Of a stretch of DNA of 64,000 nt, positions 1 through 8,513 are shown in pieces. The notes under the pieces are model-generated. The model did not search any database, was not told the origin of the DNA, and was given only the letters and a program-made list of their open reading frames with translations. The translations under genes and the position numbers were made by a program. How positions within the stretch are numbered: position 1 is the stretch's first letter; the number at the start of each line of letters is the position of its first letter. The stretch covers positions 88,823 through 152,822 of the forward strand of contig JAUQXK010000097.1 of the NCBI GenBank assembly GCA_030834695.1. Direction: 5' to 3'. Origin of the DNA: Desulfobacterales bacterium. GTDB taxonomy: Bacteria; Desulfobacterota; Desulfobacteria; Desulfobacterales; SpSt-501.

Positions 1-284
1 GGGCCCGAGGCGTTGGCCGGAAAGTATGCGAAGAAATTCGGGGACTGCCAGTGGGTGATGCCCGGCAGGATCAATTCGCTCAGGTCCTTCAGGACCGCTT
101 CAAAGGGCTCGCCCCGCTCGGGTGGACGGGCGGGGAGCGTGGCCCGGATGTCGCCCGGCCGGACGCGGGAGAGCACGGGCAGGGATTCCACCCGCTCGTA
201 GTAATCGGCGACCCAATCGATCGCGGCATGCCCGAGGCGGCGGAACTCGGACGGAGTCATGTGGTAGCTTTTTTCTTCAGGCAT
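1..284 (-). CDS. PLP-dependent group II decarboxylase, N-terminal fragment (aromatic-L-amino-acid decarboxylase family)
   Basis: The reading frame starts at an ATG (284-282) with an AGGAAG ribosome site 7 bases upstream and runs off the left edge, so only the first 94 residues are present. The translation has the family's opening: a short leader, FRRLGHAAIDWVADYYE, a segment rich in prolines, then the signature HWQSPNFFAYFPANASG. In characterised members (aromatic amino acid, tyrosine and glutamate-type group II decarboxylases) this region forms the N-terminal dimerisation arm and part of the substrate pocket. The PLP-binding lysine lies outside the window, so the substrate cannot be judged. 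Family assignment is from recognised motif similarity. Confidence 0.85.
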   Translation of the reverse strand, partial: MPEEKSYHMTPSEFRRLGHAAIDWVADYYERVESLPVLSRVRPGDIRATLPARPPERGEPFEAVLKDLSELILPGITHWQSPNFFAYFPANASG

Positions 285-393
285 ATATGAGCTTCCTTTT
301 CAAAAGCTTGCCAGGACGCGCGGTGCCATTGCCTCCGCCTCCCCCCTTTAACCAAGTGGGCAGAGGGGATTTTCAAATCGACTTCATAAAAAA

Positions 394-873
394 TCAGCGG
401 CGGACCCGGTCGTAAATTTTTAAAACATAAGGCAAAGGGCCGGGCACGCGCTCACTCGCAGCCATCGCAAAGCTCTCGGGTATCTCCGGAAAAAACGTAT
501 CACCCGGCACCGACACGGGGACCACCGTGAGATAGATGCGGTCGGCCCGTCGGATGGACTCCCGAAAGAGCTCCCCTCCGCCGATGATAAATGCTTCGGT
601 TTCCTCCGTCGGGCAAAGCGCCAGAGCGTTCTCCAGGCTGTCCGCCGTCAGGCACCCGGCCGGCTGATAGTCCGGGCGACGGCTGATGACGATATTGAGT
701 CGGTCGGGCAGCGGCCGGCCGATGTCCTCGTACGTCTTGCGCCCCATGATCAGCGTGTGGCCCAGGGTGATGCGCCGGAACATCTTCTGCTCGCCGGGTA
801 TTTTCCATGGGATCGACCCGCCCCGACCGATGACCCGGTTTTCGGCCATGGCGACGATCAAAGAAATCCGCAT
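394..873 (-). CDS. folA: Dihydrofolate reductase
   Basis: This enzyme reduces dihydrofolate to tetrahydrofolate with NADPH in the cytoplasm. The 159-residue product has the usual family length and landmarks: MRISLIVAMAENRVIGRGG at the N-terminus, IPWKIPGEQKMFRRIT (W-loop and substrate helix), the TLIMGRKTYEDIGRPLPDR NADPH motif, and FIIGGGELFRESI near residue 105. An upstream ATG (891) and TTG (897) are in frame. The ATG at 873 is chosen because the conserved fold begins exactly there. The gene is isolated: no thyA lies beside it. Upstream (898-1372) is a non-coding stretch occupied by a long inverted repeat. Confidence 0.95.
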   Translation of the reverse strand: MRISLIVAMAENRVIGRGGSIPWKIPGEQKMFRRITLGHTLIMGRKTYEDIGRPLPDRLNIVISRRPDYQPAGCLTADSLENALALCPTEETEAFIIGGGELFRESIRRADRIYLTVVPVSVPGDTFFPEIPESFAMAASERVPGPLPYVLKIYDRVRR

Positions 874-901
874 TCCAGGCCGCTTCTTCATTTTCAAACC
901 C

Positions 902-1222
902 TTTTATTACTCCGGCAATTGAACAGGTACGCCTCCAGCCGAGGTCCGGCGGGGCGGGTTTTCGGCCGCAGCGCGCCGCAACCAAATTTTCAGGCGACCC
1001 TGCCACGCCCCCAAGCCGTCTAGAAGAACCGCGCACAGGCAGAGACGGCCGGCGGCTGCGTGGGCATGGGTCCTCCGGGGCTGTCCGGAACCATATGATG
1101 CGGGCTTGCTGCCGTACGATGGTTCGTTGAACCGATGGTTGTGGCGCGCTGCGGCCGAAAACCCGCCCCGCCGATGCGTGATAGGGCCGCATTGAACATA
1201 TTTTATTGCCGGAGTAATAAAA
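902..1222. repeat. Long inverted-repeat element between folA and the CDF gene
   Basis: Two arms lie head to head around a 151-bp core. Bases 902-919 and 1205-1222 are a perfect 18-bp inverted pair (attgccggagtaataaaa on the right). Bases 948-984 and 1136-1172 are a second inverted pair of 37 bp with a single mismatch, centred on GGGTTTTCGGCCGCAGCGCG. Between these blocks the arms have diverged (about 28 against 32 bases). No good coding frame crosses the element. It fills most of the 475-bp gap 898-1372. It could be a non-autonomous mobile element or a strongly structured transcript. No flanking target duplication was identified by eye. Confidence 0.75.
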
Positions 1223-1372
1223 CCGCCGCCCGGCTTCGGTGCTACAATAGAAGCCATGCAGTGTCAAGGCGGCCGGGTTCATCCCGGCCGGCGCGCGGCT
1301 GAAAAGCGTTGAAGCCGGGCGGAACGTCGGCTATAGTAATATAGAAGAACGCCAGCACACCCAAGAGGCCTG

Positions 1373-2317
1373 ATGACGGACCGGCTGCTGATTAACGATG
1401 TCACATCGCCACCGAGCCACACTCTGCCGGAAGCGCTCATCCGCAAGGTCACTTGGATTGGAATCACGGTCAACCTCGCACTGGCGATCTTCAAGCTGGC
1501 GGCCGGTATTTACGGCGACAGCCAGGCGGTCATCGCCGACGGCATCGAGGCGCTGCTGGACGTGTTCACCGTCATCCTGGTCTACGCCGGATCGCGGTTC
1601 TGGACCCGCCCTCCGGACGAAACCCATCCGTTCGGGCACGGGCGCATGGAAACCCTGGTGGCGGTGTTCATCGGCGTCTCGCTCGTGGGGGCTGCGGTCG
1701 GGATCGGATGGGAGTCGATGGCAACCCTGCATGAGCAGCATGCAACTCCGCCCGGCTGGATCGCCGCTGCAGCGGCCCTCGCGTCGGTCATCGGCAAGGA
1801 AATCCTCTACCGCTGGACGCTGGGAGTCGGACGCCGGATCAAAAGCGTTGCGGTGATCGCCACCGCCTGGCACTACCGCTCGGACGCCTTCAGTTCCCTG
1901 CCGGTGGTCATCGCGGTGACCGGAGCGATCCTGCTCCCGTCATGGACCTTTCTCGATCATCTGGGCGCGGTGGTGGTTTCGATGTTCATCCTGCACGCGG
2001 CGTTCAAGATTACCTGGCCGAGTCTCAAGCAGCTCATCGACGTTGGAGCGCCCGCCGAACTCCGCCGCCGGATAAGAGACATCGCCGGTGCCAGCCGAGG
2101 CGTTCGGCAGGTTCACGACATCCGCACGCGTTACATCGGAACCAGCATCCAGGCCGACCTACACCTCATCGTCGACGGCAACCTCACCGTCCGTGAGGGC
2201 CACGATATCGCCAGGGAGGTGGAAGCCCGGCTCATCCATGAAATCGAGGAGGTCGTCGATGTCGTGGTGCACGTGGAGCCCCCCGAGGAAGCACTCCCGG
2301 AGGAGAACCCGCAGTAA
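1373..2317 (+). CDS. Cation diffusion facilitator (CDF) family metal transporter
   Basis: The protein is a 314-residue inner-membrane metal/proton antiporter of the CDF family, with predicted transmembrane helices from about residue 25 to 215 and a cytoplasmic C-terminal domain (about 222-305) of the metal-sensing ferredoxin-like type. Family marks are ADGIEALLD (residues 55-63), HPFGHGR (85-91) and HYRSD (167-171). The last gives the usual His/Asp pair of the transport site. The first site position is Glu59 rather than the more common Asp or His, so metal preference is uncertain. The ATG follows AAGAGG at close spacing. It may be followed in the same transcript by the membrane-anchored unknown at 2358. 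Confidence 0.9.
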   Translation: MTDRLLINDVTSPPSHTLPEALIRKVTWIGITVNLALAIFKLAAGIYGDSQAVIADGIEALLDVFTVILVYAGSRFWTRPPDETHPFGHGRMETLVAVFIGVSLVGAAVGIGWESMATLHEQHATPPGWIAAAAALASVIGKEILYRWTLGVGRRIKSVAVIATAWHYRSDAFSSLPVVIAVTGAILLPSWTFLDHLGAVVVSMFILHAAFKITWPSLKQLIDVGAPAELRRRIRDIAGASRGVRQVHDIRTRYIGTSIQADLHLIVDGNLTVREGHDIAREVEARLIHEIEEVVDVVVHVEPPEEALPEENPQ

Positions 2318-2357
2318 GGCGTCGGAAACGACGGTTGCTTAACGGAGGAGGTAGCGA

Positions 2358-3254
2358 ATGAAAGCGGAACGCAATTACCAACCCGTCATGGTGCTTCTGG
2401 TTTTGGTCGTCGTCGGTATATTCCTCTGGATCCTGCTGAAGGATTGGTATGCCACCCGCATCGAAACCGCGCGCAAACAGGAGAGCCAGGAATGGCAGCA
2501 GCGCACCGAAGTTCTGACCCAGAAGCTCACGGACATGGAACAAGAACTGAAGGCCGCCCGTGGCGAGGCTCCCTTGGGCGAGAAGGTTGCGGAGGTCTTC
2601 GGGCCGCCGGCCGCCGAGCCCCCGGCGCGGGAAAAACCCATGGCCGCCGAGGAAATCGAGCGCCGCGTGAAAGCGTTTTTTGCCTACCTTGACGGCCGGG
2701 ACTATGTGAAAGCCTACGATCTGCCGGGGGGCGCCTACGAAGAATACGTGCTGGCGGTGGAGGCGCTCTCGGCCAATCCGCCGAGGGTGGCGGGCGAAAC
2801 CGAATCCCTGTACGAGATGCTGAAAAACGTCTCTTATTTCTTCAGGGCCATGGGCCGCAAACGCGTCCAGCTGGCGGCGGAAATCCTCAAAAATGAACCG
2901 GAGATCATGGAGCCCGCCATGCGGGTGTTCTTCCAGTGGTACACCGGACCCCTGGAAACGATGCGGGGCAAGCCCTCGCTGAAGACCATGTACGCCTGCG
3001 CCAGCTTTCTGGTGGACACCTTCGGCGGCCGAAGCTATCTGCTGCGCCGCGATTCCAGGATCCGGCTGTTGTCCATCTATTACTGCATCCAGGTCCTGGA
3101 CCGGGCCAACGACCAGAAGATCAATCCGAACGGGATCGACATCCGCCCGCTGATTACCGGAGCCGCCAAGGATATCCGCAGCCAGACGGGGCTGGCCTAC
3201 CAGAAAAACTATTTGGCGGAGCTGGAGCGGCTGGCCCGCAAATATCCGGGGTAA
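2358..3254 (+). CDS. Membrane-anchored coiled-coil protein of unknown function
   Basis: The 298-residue product has a single N-terminal transmembrane segment (about residues 10-28, VMVLLVLVVVGIFLWILL). A charged, Gln/Glu-rich stretch likely to form a coiled coil follows (about 33-70), then a proline-rich linker and a helical C-terminal domain (about 95-298) with no recognised motif. The topology suggests a short cytoplasmic tail and a periplasmic body. A strong GGAGGAGG ribosome site precedes the start. It is 40 bp downstream of the CDF gene and 30 bp upstream of the AMP nucleosidase gene, so it may be co-transcribed with them. No function can be assigned. Confidence 0.8.
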   Translation: MKAERNYQPVMVLLVLVVVGIFLWILLKDWYATRIETARKQESQEWQQRTEVLTQKLTDMEQELKAARGEAPLGEKVAEVFGPPAAEPPAREKPMAAEEIERRVKAFFAYLDGRDYVKAYDLPGGAYEEYVLAVEALSANPPRVAGETESLYEMLKNVSYFFRAMGRKRVQLAAEILKNEPEIMEPAMRVFFQWYTGPLETMRGKPSLKTMYACASFLVDTFGGRSYLLRRDSRIRLLSIYYCIQVLDRANDQKINPNGIDIRPLITGAAKDIRSQTGLAYQKNYLAELERLARKYPG

Positions 3255-3284
3255 AAACGAAGAAGACCGCCGAGGGAGAAGCCC

Positions 3285-4070
3285 ATGTCACTCAAAGAAC
3301 ATGAATACGTTCGCCAGACGCTGGAGCGCTACACCAATTGTCCGCTGGACGAATTCTGCGACCACATCCTCATCACCAATTTCAGGCGCTATCTGATCCG
3401 CTTTCAGGAAAAAACCAAGGGACGGCTTTGCGAGGGTAACTTTCGGATCGTCAACGCCAAAGACTTTAATTGCAGCATGATCGACTTCGGCATCGGCTCT
3501 CCCCAGGCGGCGCTGGTGATCAATTGCCTGGCCTATCTCGACAGCCTGAAATCGGTCATCATGCTGGGCATGTGCGGAGGGATCGACGACATCCTGAACA
3601 CGGGCGATTTTCTGGTGCCGTCCGCCGCCATCCGCGGAGAAGGCACCAGCCGCCACTACATGCCGCCGGAGTTTCCCGCCATCCCCGCTTCTTCCGTCAA
3701 TCTGTATTGCATCGGCGCCGTGCGCAAACTCGGTTTCACGCCGCATTGCGGCATCGTCTACACCACCGACCGCCGACTGTGGGAATTCGATGAGGAGTTC
3801 GTCGACTATCTCCGCCGCCGCCGGATCCTGGCCATCGAAATGGAGCTGGCCACGCTCTTTACCGTCGCCTACCGCTACGAGGTTCCGATCGGCTCCATCA
3901 TGCTGGTATCCGACATGCCGCTTCAGCGCCGCGGGATCAAGGACAAGAAGCTGTCCGAAGAAATCTATTCCAAGTTCATGGATATCCACCTGGACATCGG
4001 CATCGACGCCGTCTCCAAGCTGAGCGCCAACTGGAGCAAGGTTTCGCGCAAGTTGACCTCCGAATGGTAA
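3285..4070 (+). CDS. amn: AMP nucleosidase (short form)
   Basis: The enzyme would hydrolyse AMP to adenine and ribose 5-phosphate in purine salvage. The 261-residue product belongs to the nucleoside phosphorylase superfamily. It shows the central MLGMCGGI phosphate/ribose loop, AAIRGEGTSRHYMP, TTDRRLWEFDEEFVDYL, and the AIEMELATLF motif whose Glu contacts the ribose. It matches the compact AMP nucleosidase type lacking the extra N-terminal domain of the enterobacterial enzyme. It is followed immediately by a strong terminator, so it is probably the last gene of the 1373-4070 run. Confidence 0.88.
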   Translation: MSLKEHEYVRQTLERYTNCPLDEFCDHILITNFRRYLIRFQEKTKGRLCEGNFRIVNAKDFNCSMIDFGIGSPQAALVINCLAYLDSLKSVIMLGMCGGIDDILNTGDFLVPSAAIRGEGTSRHYMPPEFPAIPASSVNLYCIGAVRKLGFTPHCGIVYTTDRRLWEFDEEFVDYLRRRRILAIEMELATLFTVAYRYEVPIGSIMLVSDMPLQRRGIKDKKLSEEIYSKFMDIHLDIGIDAVSKLSANWSKVSRKLTSEW

Positions 4071-4119
4071 AAGCGGAAGCGCGGCGCTGTGTGAGATAGG
4101 CGTCGCGCTTCCGCTTTTT
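4069..4119 (+). terminator. Rho-independent terminator after amn
   Basis: An 18-bp stem (4069-4086 with 4101-4118, one G-U pair) starts at the amn stop codon, has a 14-base loop and ends in a run of five T. The A tract at its left foot would let it also act on the opposite strand. Confidence 0.9.
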
Positions 4120-4238
4120 AGCGAGCCAACCGATCGTCACCCCCGCTTGGCATCCTGCCCGAAATGCTTATCATGGTGCATCCAGCGCCGCGGACGGCGG
4201 CGCAGATCCCTCTATCCCCGTATGACCAGGTGGCGACG

Positions 4239-5336
4239 ATGAACCGGCGCCGGTTTTTGAATACGTTCTTCACCCTATTAAAGACCTCGTTGCTGGCCAG
4301 CGCGCTGCCGGCGTGGGCGCAGGCCTCCGTGGCGGACGTAAAAGAAGCCCCGCCGCTCCACTACCGGCCGCTCAACGGGCGCAGTCTGCGGGAAATCGCC
4401 CGCCGCCGGGAGCATCATGGCGCCGGCCGCTTCCTCAACCCGTTCGGGTTCGATCGATCGGGGCGCCTGCTCAAGGTCCTGTCCTGGAAGCTGTTTCACC
4501 GCAACCCGTTCGAGGAGGAGCTGAACCAGCAGACGGTGGCGCCCGTATCCGTCGACTGGGAGCGGCTGCGCCGGCCGGGGGACCTGTCCATCACCTACCT
4601 CAAACATGCCAGCCTGGTGATCCAGGACGCGGGCAGCCGCATCCTGGTAGACCCCGTGTTTTCAAGCCCGTTCTGGTTCATGCGAGACTACACGCCGTTC
4701 GACTTCGATCCCTCTCGAATACCGGCGCCCGAGCTGGTGCTGCTCACCCACGGCCACTACGACCACTTCGACACATCGTCGCTGGCCCAGCTGCCGCCCG
4801 ACACTCACGTCATCGCGCCGCCGGGCTATGCCGGCCTTCTGGACGAGGTCGGGCTGCGCCGTCGGACCACCCTTGACTGGTACGAGAGCGTCCGCAGCGG
4901 AGACCGCGAAATTATGCTGCTGCCGTGCAACCATTGGACCATGCGCAACCCGGTGGCCGGGCCGAATCTGGGCCTGTGGGGATCTTATCTGATCCGTACC
5001 GCCACCGGCCCCACCATCTATATTTCAGGCGACACGGCTTACTTCGACGGGTTCGACCAGATCGGGAAGGAGTTCGATATCGACCTGGCGGTATTCAACC
5101 TGGGGGCTTACGAGCCGCGCTGGTTCATGGCGCAAAGCCACATCGACCCCCGCGAGACCGTTCAGGCCTTCCGCGAGCTGAAGGCCCAGAAGCTGATGAT
5201 CATGCACTGGGGCACCTTCCAGCTCGGCGATGAACCCGTGCACCTGCCGCCGCAGCACCTGCGGGAGGAAATGCAGAAAGCCGGGCTGCTCAGCCGTCTA
5301 GTGGATTGGAGGCATGGGGATACCCGCCTTGTATGA
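4239..5336 (+). CDS. Exported metallo-beta-lactamase-fold hydrolase (NAPE-PLD/UlaG-like)
   Basis: The product is predicted to be a zinc-dependent hydrolase of the branch that includes N-acyl-phosphatidylethanolamine phospholipase D and UlaG-type lactonases. The metal motif THGHYDHFD is intact, followed by LPCNHW, ISGDTAYFDGF (Asp ligand) and IMHWGTF (last His ligand). The N-terminus MNRRRFLNTFF then a hydrophobic stretch ending ALPAWAQA looks like a Tat-type signal with cleavage after AQA, so the enzyme should act in the periplasm. An ATG at 4164 is in frame, but 4239 is preferred because AGGTGG lies 6 bases upstream and the twin-arginine motif begins there. The substrate is unknown. Confidence 0.85.
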   Translation: MNRRRFLNTFFTLLKTSLLASALPAWAQASVADVKEAPPLHYRPLNGRSLREIARRREHHGAGRFLNPFGFDRSGRLLKVLSWKLFHRNPFEEELNQQTVAPVSVDWERLRRPGDLSITYLKHASLVIQDAGSRILVDPVFSSPFWFMRDYTPFDFDPSRIPAPELVLLTHGHYDHFDTSSLAQLPPDTHVIAPPGYAGLLDEVGLRRRTTLDWYESVRSGDREIMLLPCNHWTMRNPVAGPNLGLWGSYLIRTATGPTIYISGDTAYFDGFDQIGKEFDIDLAVFNLGAYEPRWFMAQSHIDPRETVQAFRELKAQKLMIMHWGTFQLGDEPVHLPPQHLREEMQKAGLLSRLVDWRHGDTRLV

Positions 5337-5454
5337 CCCGATGGCAGCCATCGACCTGGCTTTGCCCTCGCGCCGCTTCCGTGTTATGGGTGGCGTGATT
5401 CGTGACAGCATTCATGAAACCTCCCACCCCGCGAACGGAGACCATGGAACCAAA

Positions 5455-6384
5455 ATGAGCATGCTTTTCCTGGCACCTGAACTCGAAGCCCAGTCCTGGG
5501 TCAAGCACCTGCACCGCCAGGACCCCGGCCTGGACCTGCGGATATGGCCCGATGTGGGGCCGCCGGAGGACGTGCTGTTCGTGCTCAGCTGGAAACACCC
5601 CCTCGGGACAATGAAACGGTTTCCGCGGCTCAAGTGCATCGCTTCGCTGGGGTTCGGCGTCGACCATGTCTTGCGCGACCCCGATCTGCCGGCCGGCGTG
5701 CCGGTCACCCGCATCGTCGATGCGGGGATGGTCGAAGCCATGAGTACGTACGTGCTCACGGCCGTGCTCGGCCACACCCGCCAATTCGACCTCTACCGCC
5801 GGGACCAGGCCCAGAAGGCGTGGGCGCCCCGCATACCGCGGCATCCCCGGGACGTGCGGGTGGGCATCATGGGACTGGGCCATCTGGGTTCGGATGCCGC
5901 TCGGAAGCTGCACGCGATGGGCTTTCCGGTTCGCGGATGGAGCCGCATCCCGAAGTCGATCGAGGGGGTTGCCGACTTCGCCGGTGATGACGCCCTGGAC
6001 GATTTTCTGGCCGGCGCGGATATTCTAATATGCCTGCTGCCGCTGACGCCGGAGACCCAGGGGATTTTAAACCGCCGCACGCTGTCCAAGCTCCCCGCCG
6101 GAGCCTACTTGATCAACGCGGCCCGGGGGGAGCACCTGGTGGAAGAAGACCTGCTCACAGCCCTCGAAAGCGGCCATCTGTCCGGGGCCTGCCTCGATGT
6201 GTTCCGCCAGGAGCCGCTGTCCGAATCGCATCCGTTCTGGAGCCACTCCCAGGTGACCGTGACCCCGCACGTCGCCAGCCTGACCTATCCGCGGGACGTG
6301 GCCCCCCAGATCATCGCGAACTACCATCGCGTGCGGGCCGGGCAGCCGCCGTGGAATGTCGTCGACTTGAAGCGGGGCTATTGA
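5455..6384 (+). CDS. D-2-hydroxyacid dehydrogenase (glyoxylate/hydroxypyruvate reductase A-like)
   Basis: This is an NAD(P)-dependent reductase of 2-oxo acids, related to GhrA. The 309-residue product has an N-terminal substrate domain, the Rossmann signature VGIMGLGHLGSDAARKL (about residue 138), LLPLTPETQGILN, INAARGEHLVEEDLLTAL with the active-site Arg, CLDVFRQEPL with the Glu, and TPHVAS with the catalytic His. The open frame extends back to 5314, overlapping the hydrolase gene. The ATG at 5455 is chosen because homologous sequence begins with MLFLAPELE. The distance from the preceding gene is 118 bp. The physiological substrate is unknown. Confidence 0.88.
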   Translation: MSMLFLAPELEAQSWVKHLHRQDPGLDLRIWPDVGPPEDVLFVLSWKHPLGTMKRFPRLKCIASLGFGVDHVLRDPDLPAGVPVTRIVDAGMVEAMSTYVLTAVLGHTRQFDLYRRDQAQKAWAPRIPRHPRDVRVGIMGLGHLGSDAARKLHAMGFPVRGWSRIPKSIEGVADFAGDDALDDFLAGADILICLLPLTPETQGILNRRTLSKLPAGAYLINAARGEHLVEEDLLTALESGHLSGACLDVFRQEPLSESHPFWSHSQVTVTPHVASLTYPRDVAPQIIANYHRVRAGQPPWNVVDLKRGY

Positions 6385-6520
6385 TCGTTCATGAGCCGTA
6401 ACGAGCCGTGCGGGGTGAACCTGTCATTTCGGCCACCGGAAGAAATCTGATTTTTCGACGCGTTGCCATCAAAAGATTCAATGACTCGATAGTGGGGTTT
6501 TCTAAAAGGGAGGTGGTGGT

Positions 6521-7099
6521 ATGAGGGCTGCGGCGTATCTCCTTATGATCCTGGCATGGTCGGTTTTCAGCATGGGTGGCCTGCAGGCGGCCGATCTGGA
6601 CAAGGAGTTTCTCAACAAACCGTGGGGAGCGCCGCTTTCCGAATTCGCGGAGCATGTCCACGTGGGCGGCAGCGGCAAAATCGCTTATTATGTGAACCCG
6701 AAACAGGCCTATACGCTTTTCGATACCCAGGTGACGAACCTGGTCTACGGCTTCTACGACGAAAAGTTCTTCGCGGTCTACGCCGGCCTCGAGGCCATCG
6801 ACGCGTACAGCACCATCAAGCGCGGCATCCAGCATCGATTCGGGATCCCCAAAATCAGCATGGAGTCCCGCGGCGCCCTGACCACCCATTCCTGGATGGT
6901 CGGCGAAACCCGCATCAAGATGAAGGTCTCCGAGGCCTCCGGGGCCATGAAGCTCTCCCTTTACTACTTGCCGCTTGCCGGCAGGGCCAACGCCGAGATG
7001 CAGAAAGAGCTGGACGAGGAGCCGCCCGAGCCGGTGTTTCCGCTCAGCCCCATCCGCCAGAAGGAAGCCGTCGAGCTGTTGGAACTCTTCAGCAACTGA
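6521..7099 (+). CDS. Predicted periplasmic protein of unknown function
   Basis: The 192-residue product begins with a signal peptide (MRAAAYLLMILAWSVFSMGGLQAADL, cleavage probably after LQA) and has no other membrane segment. The mature protein opens with KEFLNKPWGAPLSEF and continues as a mixed alpha/beta domain. The N-terminal 'WG.p.sef' pattern is common in small secreted proteins of unknown function, but I cannot assign a family. A strong AAGGGAGGTGG ribosome site precedes the start. It converges on the minus-strand LarA-domain gene 37 bp downstream. Confidence 0.8.
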   Translation: MRAAAYLLMILAWSVFSMGGLQAADLDKEFLNKPWGAPLSEFAEHVHVGGSGKIAYYVNPKQAYTLFDTQVTNLVYGFYDEKFFAVYAGLEAIDAYSTIKRGIQHRFGIPKISMESRGALTTHSWMVGETRIKMKVSEASGAMKLSLYYLPLAGRANAEMQKELDEEPPEPVFPLSPIRQKEAVELLELFSN

Positions 7100-7136
7100 C
7101 GACTTCCTAAAAAGGCCGATCTCGGGCTTGCGCGTC

Positions 7137-8429
7137 TCAAGGACCGGCGGGCAGACGCAGGTTGCCGTCCGCATCGAAGCTCAGGGGCGCGGCGGCGAGG
7201 ATTTCGGCGGAGGCCACCCCTGCGGCCTCCGCCGTCAAGGCCCGGCTGATCAAAAACTCGGAAAGGTGCATGGTGTCGCGGATCACCACCGCCCGCACCT
7301 CGGCGGCCGGCACCGGGCCGATGGTGGCAAAGCAGGCTTGGATCGCCTTGCGGTCGTTCGGCATGCGCACGGGGATGAAGGCCTTGCGCAGCGAAAGACT
7401 GGTGAGGGCGTTCATGAGGGTGGCCTCATAATCCAGCGCCTGAAAGACCTTTTCCGTAATGAAGTCGGCGTTCCCCAGGCCGATGGCGTTGCCCCCCGTT
7501 TGAGCGGACAGGTTCAGAACCGCGAGGCGTTTGACCTTAAGAATCCCGGAGAAGTCGCTTTCCATCAAATCGAAGGCCCGGCCGGTGACGTTCGGGTCCA
7601 TGCCGGCGCCGCTGATCTCCTTGCCGATCCGGTTCACCACCAGGACATCCAGATCCCGGAACGGCAGCCGGGGGATGTGCGCCTTGGCGAGTGCGTTCAG
7701 GCGGGTTTCCTCCTCTATGATCCGGCCGGCCGGCACCCCGGCGACGGCCAGCGCCCGGTCGTAGGCGTTTTCCACGACGGCCAGTCCGAAACGGAAATTG
7801 GCGGCGGCGGCGATCGTCTGCCCCATGGCCTGGCAGAGCTCAAAGAAGCCGTGCTTCATGGCCCAGGTATGATAGGCAATGGCCCCGCGGTGCTTGCCCA
7901 TGCCGACGCACAACATCTTCAGGATCCCGCTTTCGGCCGGACCGATGAACTTGGTATGGGGTTTGACGCGGTTGATGGCAATGGAGTGCTCCATCGCCAG
8001 GGCGTCCCGGCTGAAATACACCGGGACCTCGCCGAACACGGTGCCGACCGCCTCGACGTCCATCGTGGAGACGACCGGTGCGCCGCAGGATTCCTCGGTC
8101 ACGTTCAACCGCCGCAGGACGGCGGCCTGGCCCTCGGCCGTGGCGCCGCCGTGGCTGCCCATGGCCGGGATGATCGCCGGCCGGGCACCCGCCTGCCGCA
8201 GCCGCGCGCACACCGTGCGCACGATGATTTCGAGGCGGTCGATCCCGCGGCTGCCCACCCCAACGGCCACCCGGTCGCCGGCGCGGATCCCGCTCTGCGG
8301 AAGCAGACGGTCCATCTCACGGTTGACCGCCGCTACCAAGTCGTCGATGGCCTGGCGGCTGAAATTCATGCGCACGAGATGAAATTCCGGAAAATCGAAA
8401 TCGGCTTCGATGAAGGCGGGATATCGCAT
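7137..8429 (-). CDS. LarA-like (lactate racemase N-terminal domain, DUF2088) protein
   Basis: The 430-residue product matches proteins with the N-terminal domain of nickel-pincer lactate racemase. It has VGVGSRGIDR, PAMGSHGGATAEGQ with the conserved His, INRVKPHTKFIGPAESGILKML with the His and Lys that in LarA lie near the cofactor, and VVNRIGKEISGAGMDPN. It is longer than a lone domain and close to full LarA length, but whether it is a racemase, and on what substrate, cannot be told. No larB, larC or larE genes for cofactor synthesis are nearby. The ATG at 8429 is preferred over the in-frame ATG at 8438 and TTG at 8465 because AGGA sits 9 bases upstream of it. Confidence 0.75.
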   Translation of the reverse strand: MRYPAFIEADFDFPEFHLVRMNFSRQAIDDLVAAVNREMDRLLPQSGIRAGDRVAVGVGSRGIDRLEIIVRTVCARLRQAGARPAIIPAMGSHGGATAEGQAAVLRRLNVTEESCGAPVVSTMDVEAVGTVFGEVPVYFSRDALAMEHSIAINRVKPHTKFIGPAESGILKMLCVGMGKHRGAIAYHTWAMKHGFFELCQAMGQTIAAAANFRFGLAVVENAYDRALAVAGVPAGRIIEEETRLNALAKAHIPRLPFRDLDVLVVNRIGKEISGAGMDPNVTGRAFDLMESDFSGILKVKRLAVLNLSAQTGGNAIGLGNADFITEKVFQALDYEATLMNALTSLSLRKAFIPVRMPNDRKAIQACFATIGPVPAAEVRAVVIRDTMHLSEFLISRALTAEAAGVASAEILAAAPLSFDADGNLRLPAGP

Positions 8430-8513
8430 GGTCGTCATTCCTGGTCTTAACGCCGGCCGTGACAAATCCGACGGATTGAGTTAGGATTATCTGTAAGTTG
8501 AGTGAGCTTAACG

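Noticed and set aside
6975-8450. 491-codon plus-strand open frame
   Set aside because: It is antisense to the LarA-like gene. The translated sequence is low in order and unlike any family.
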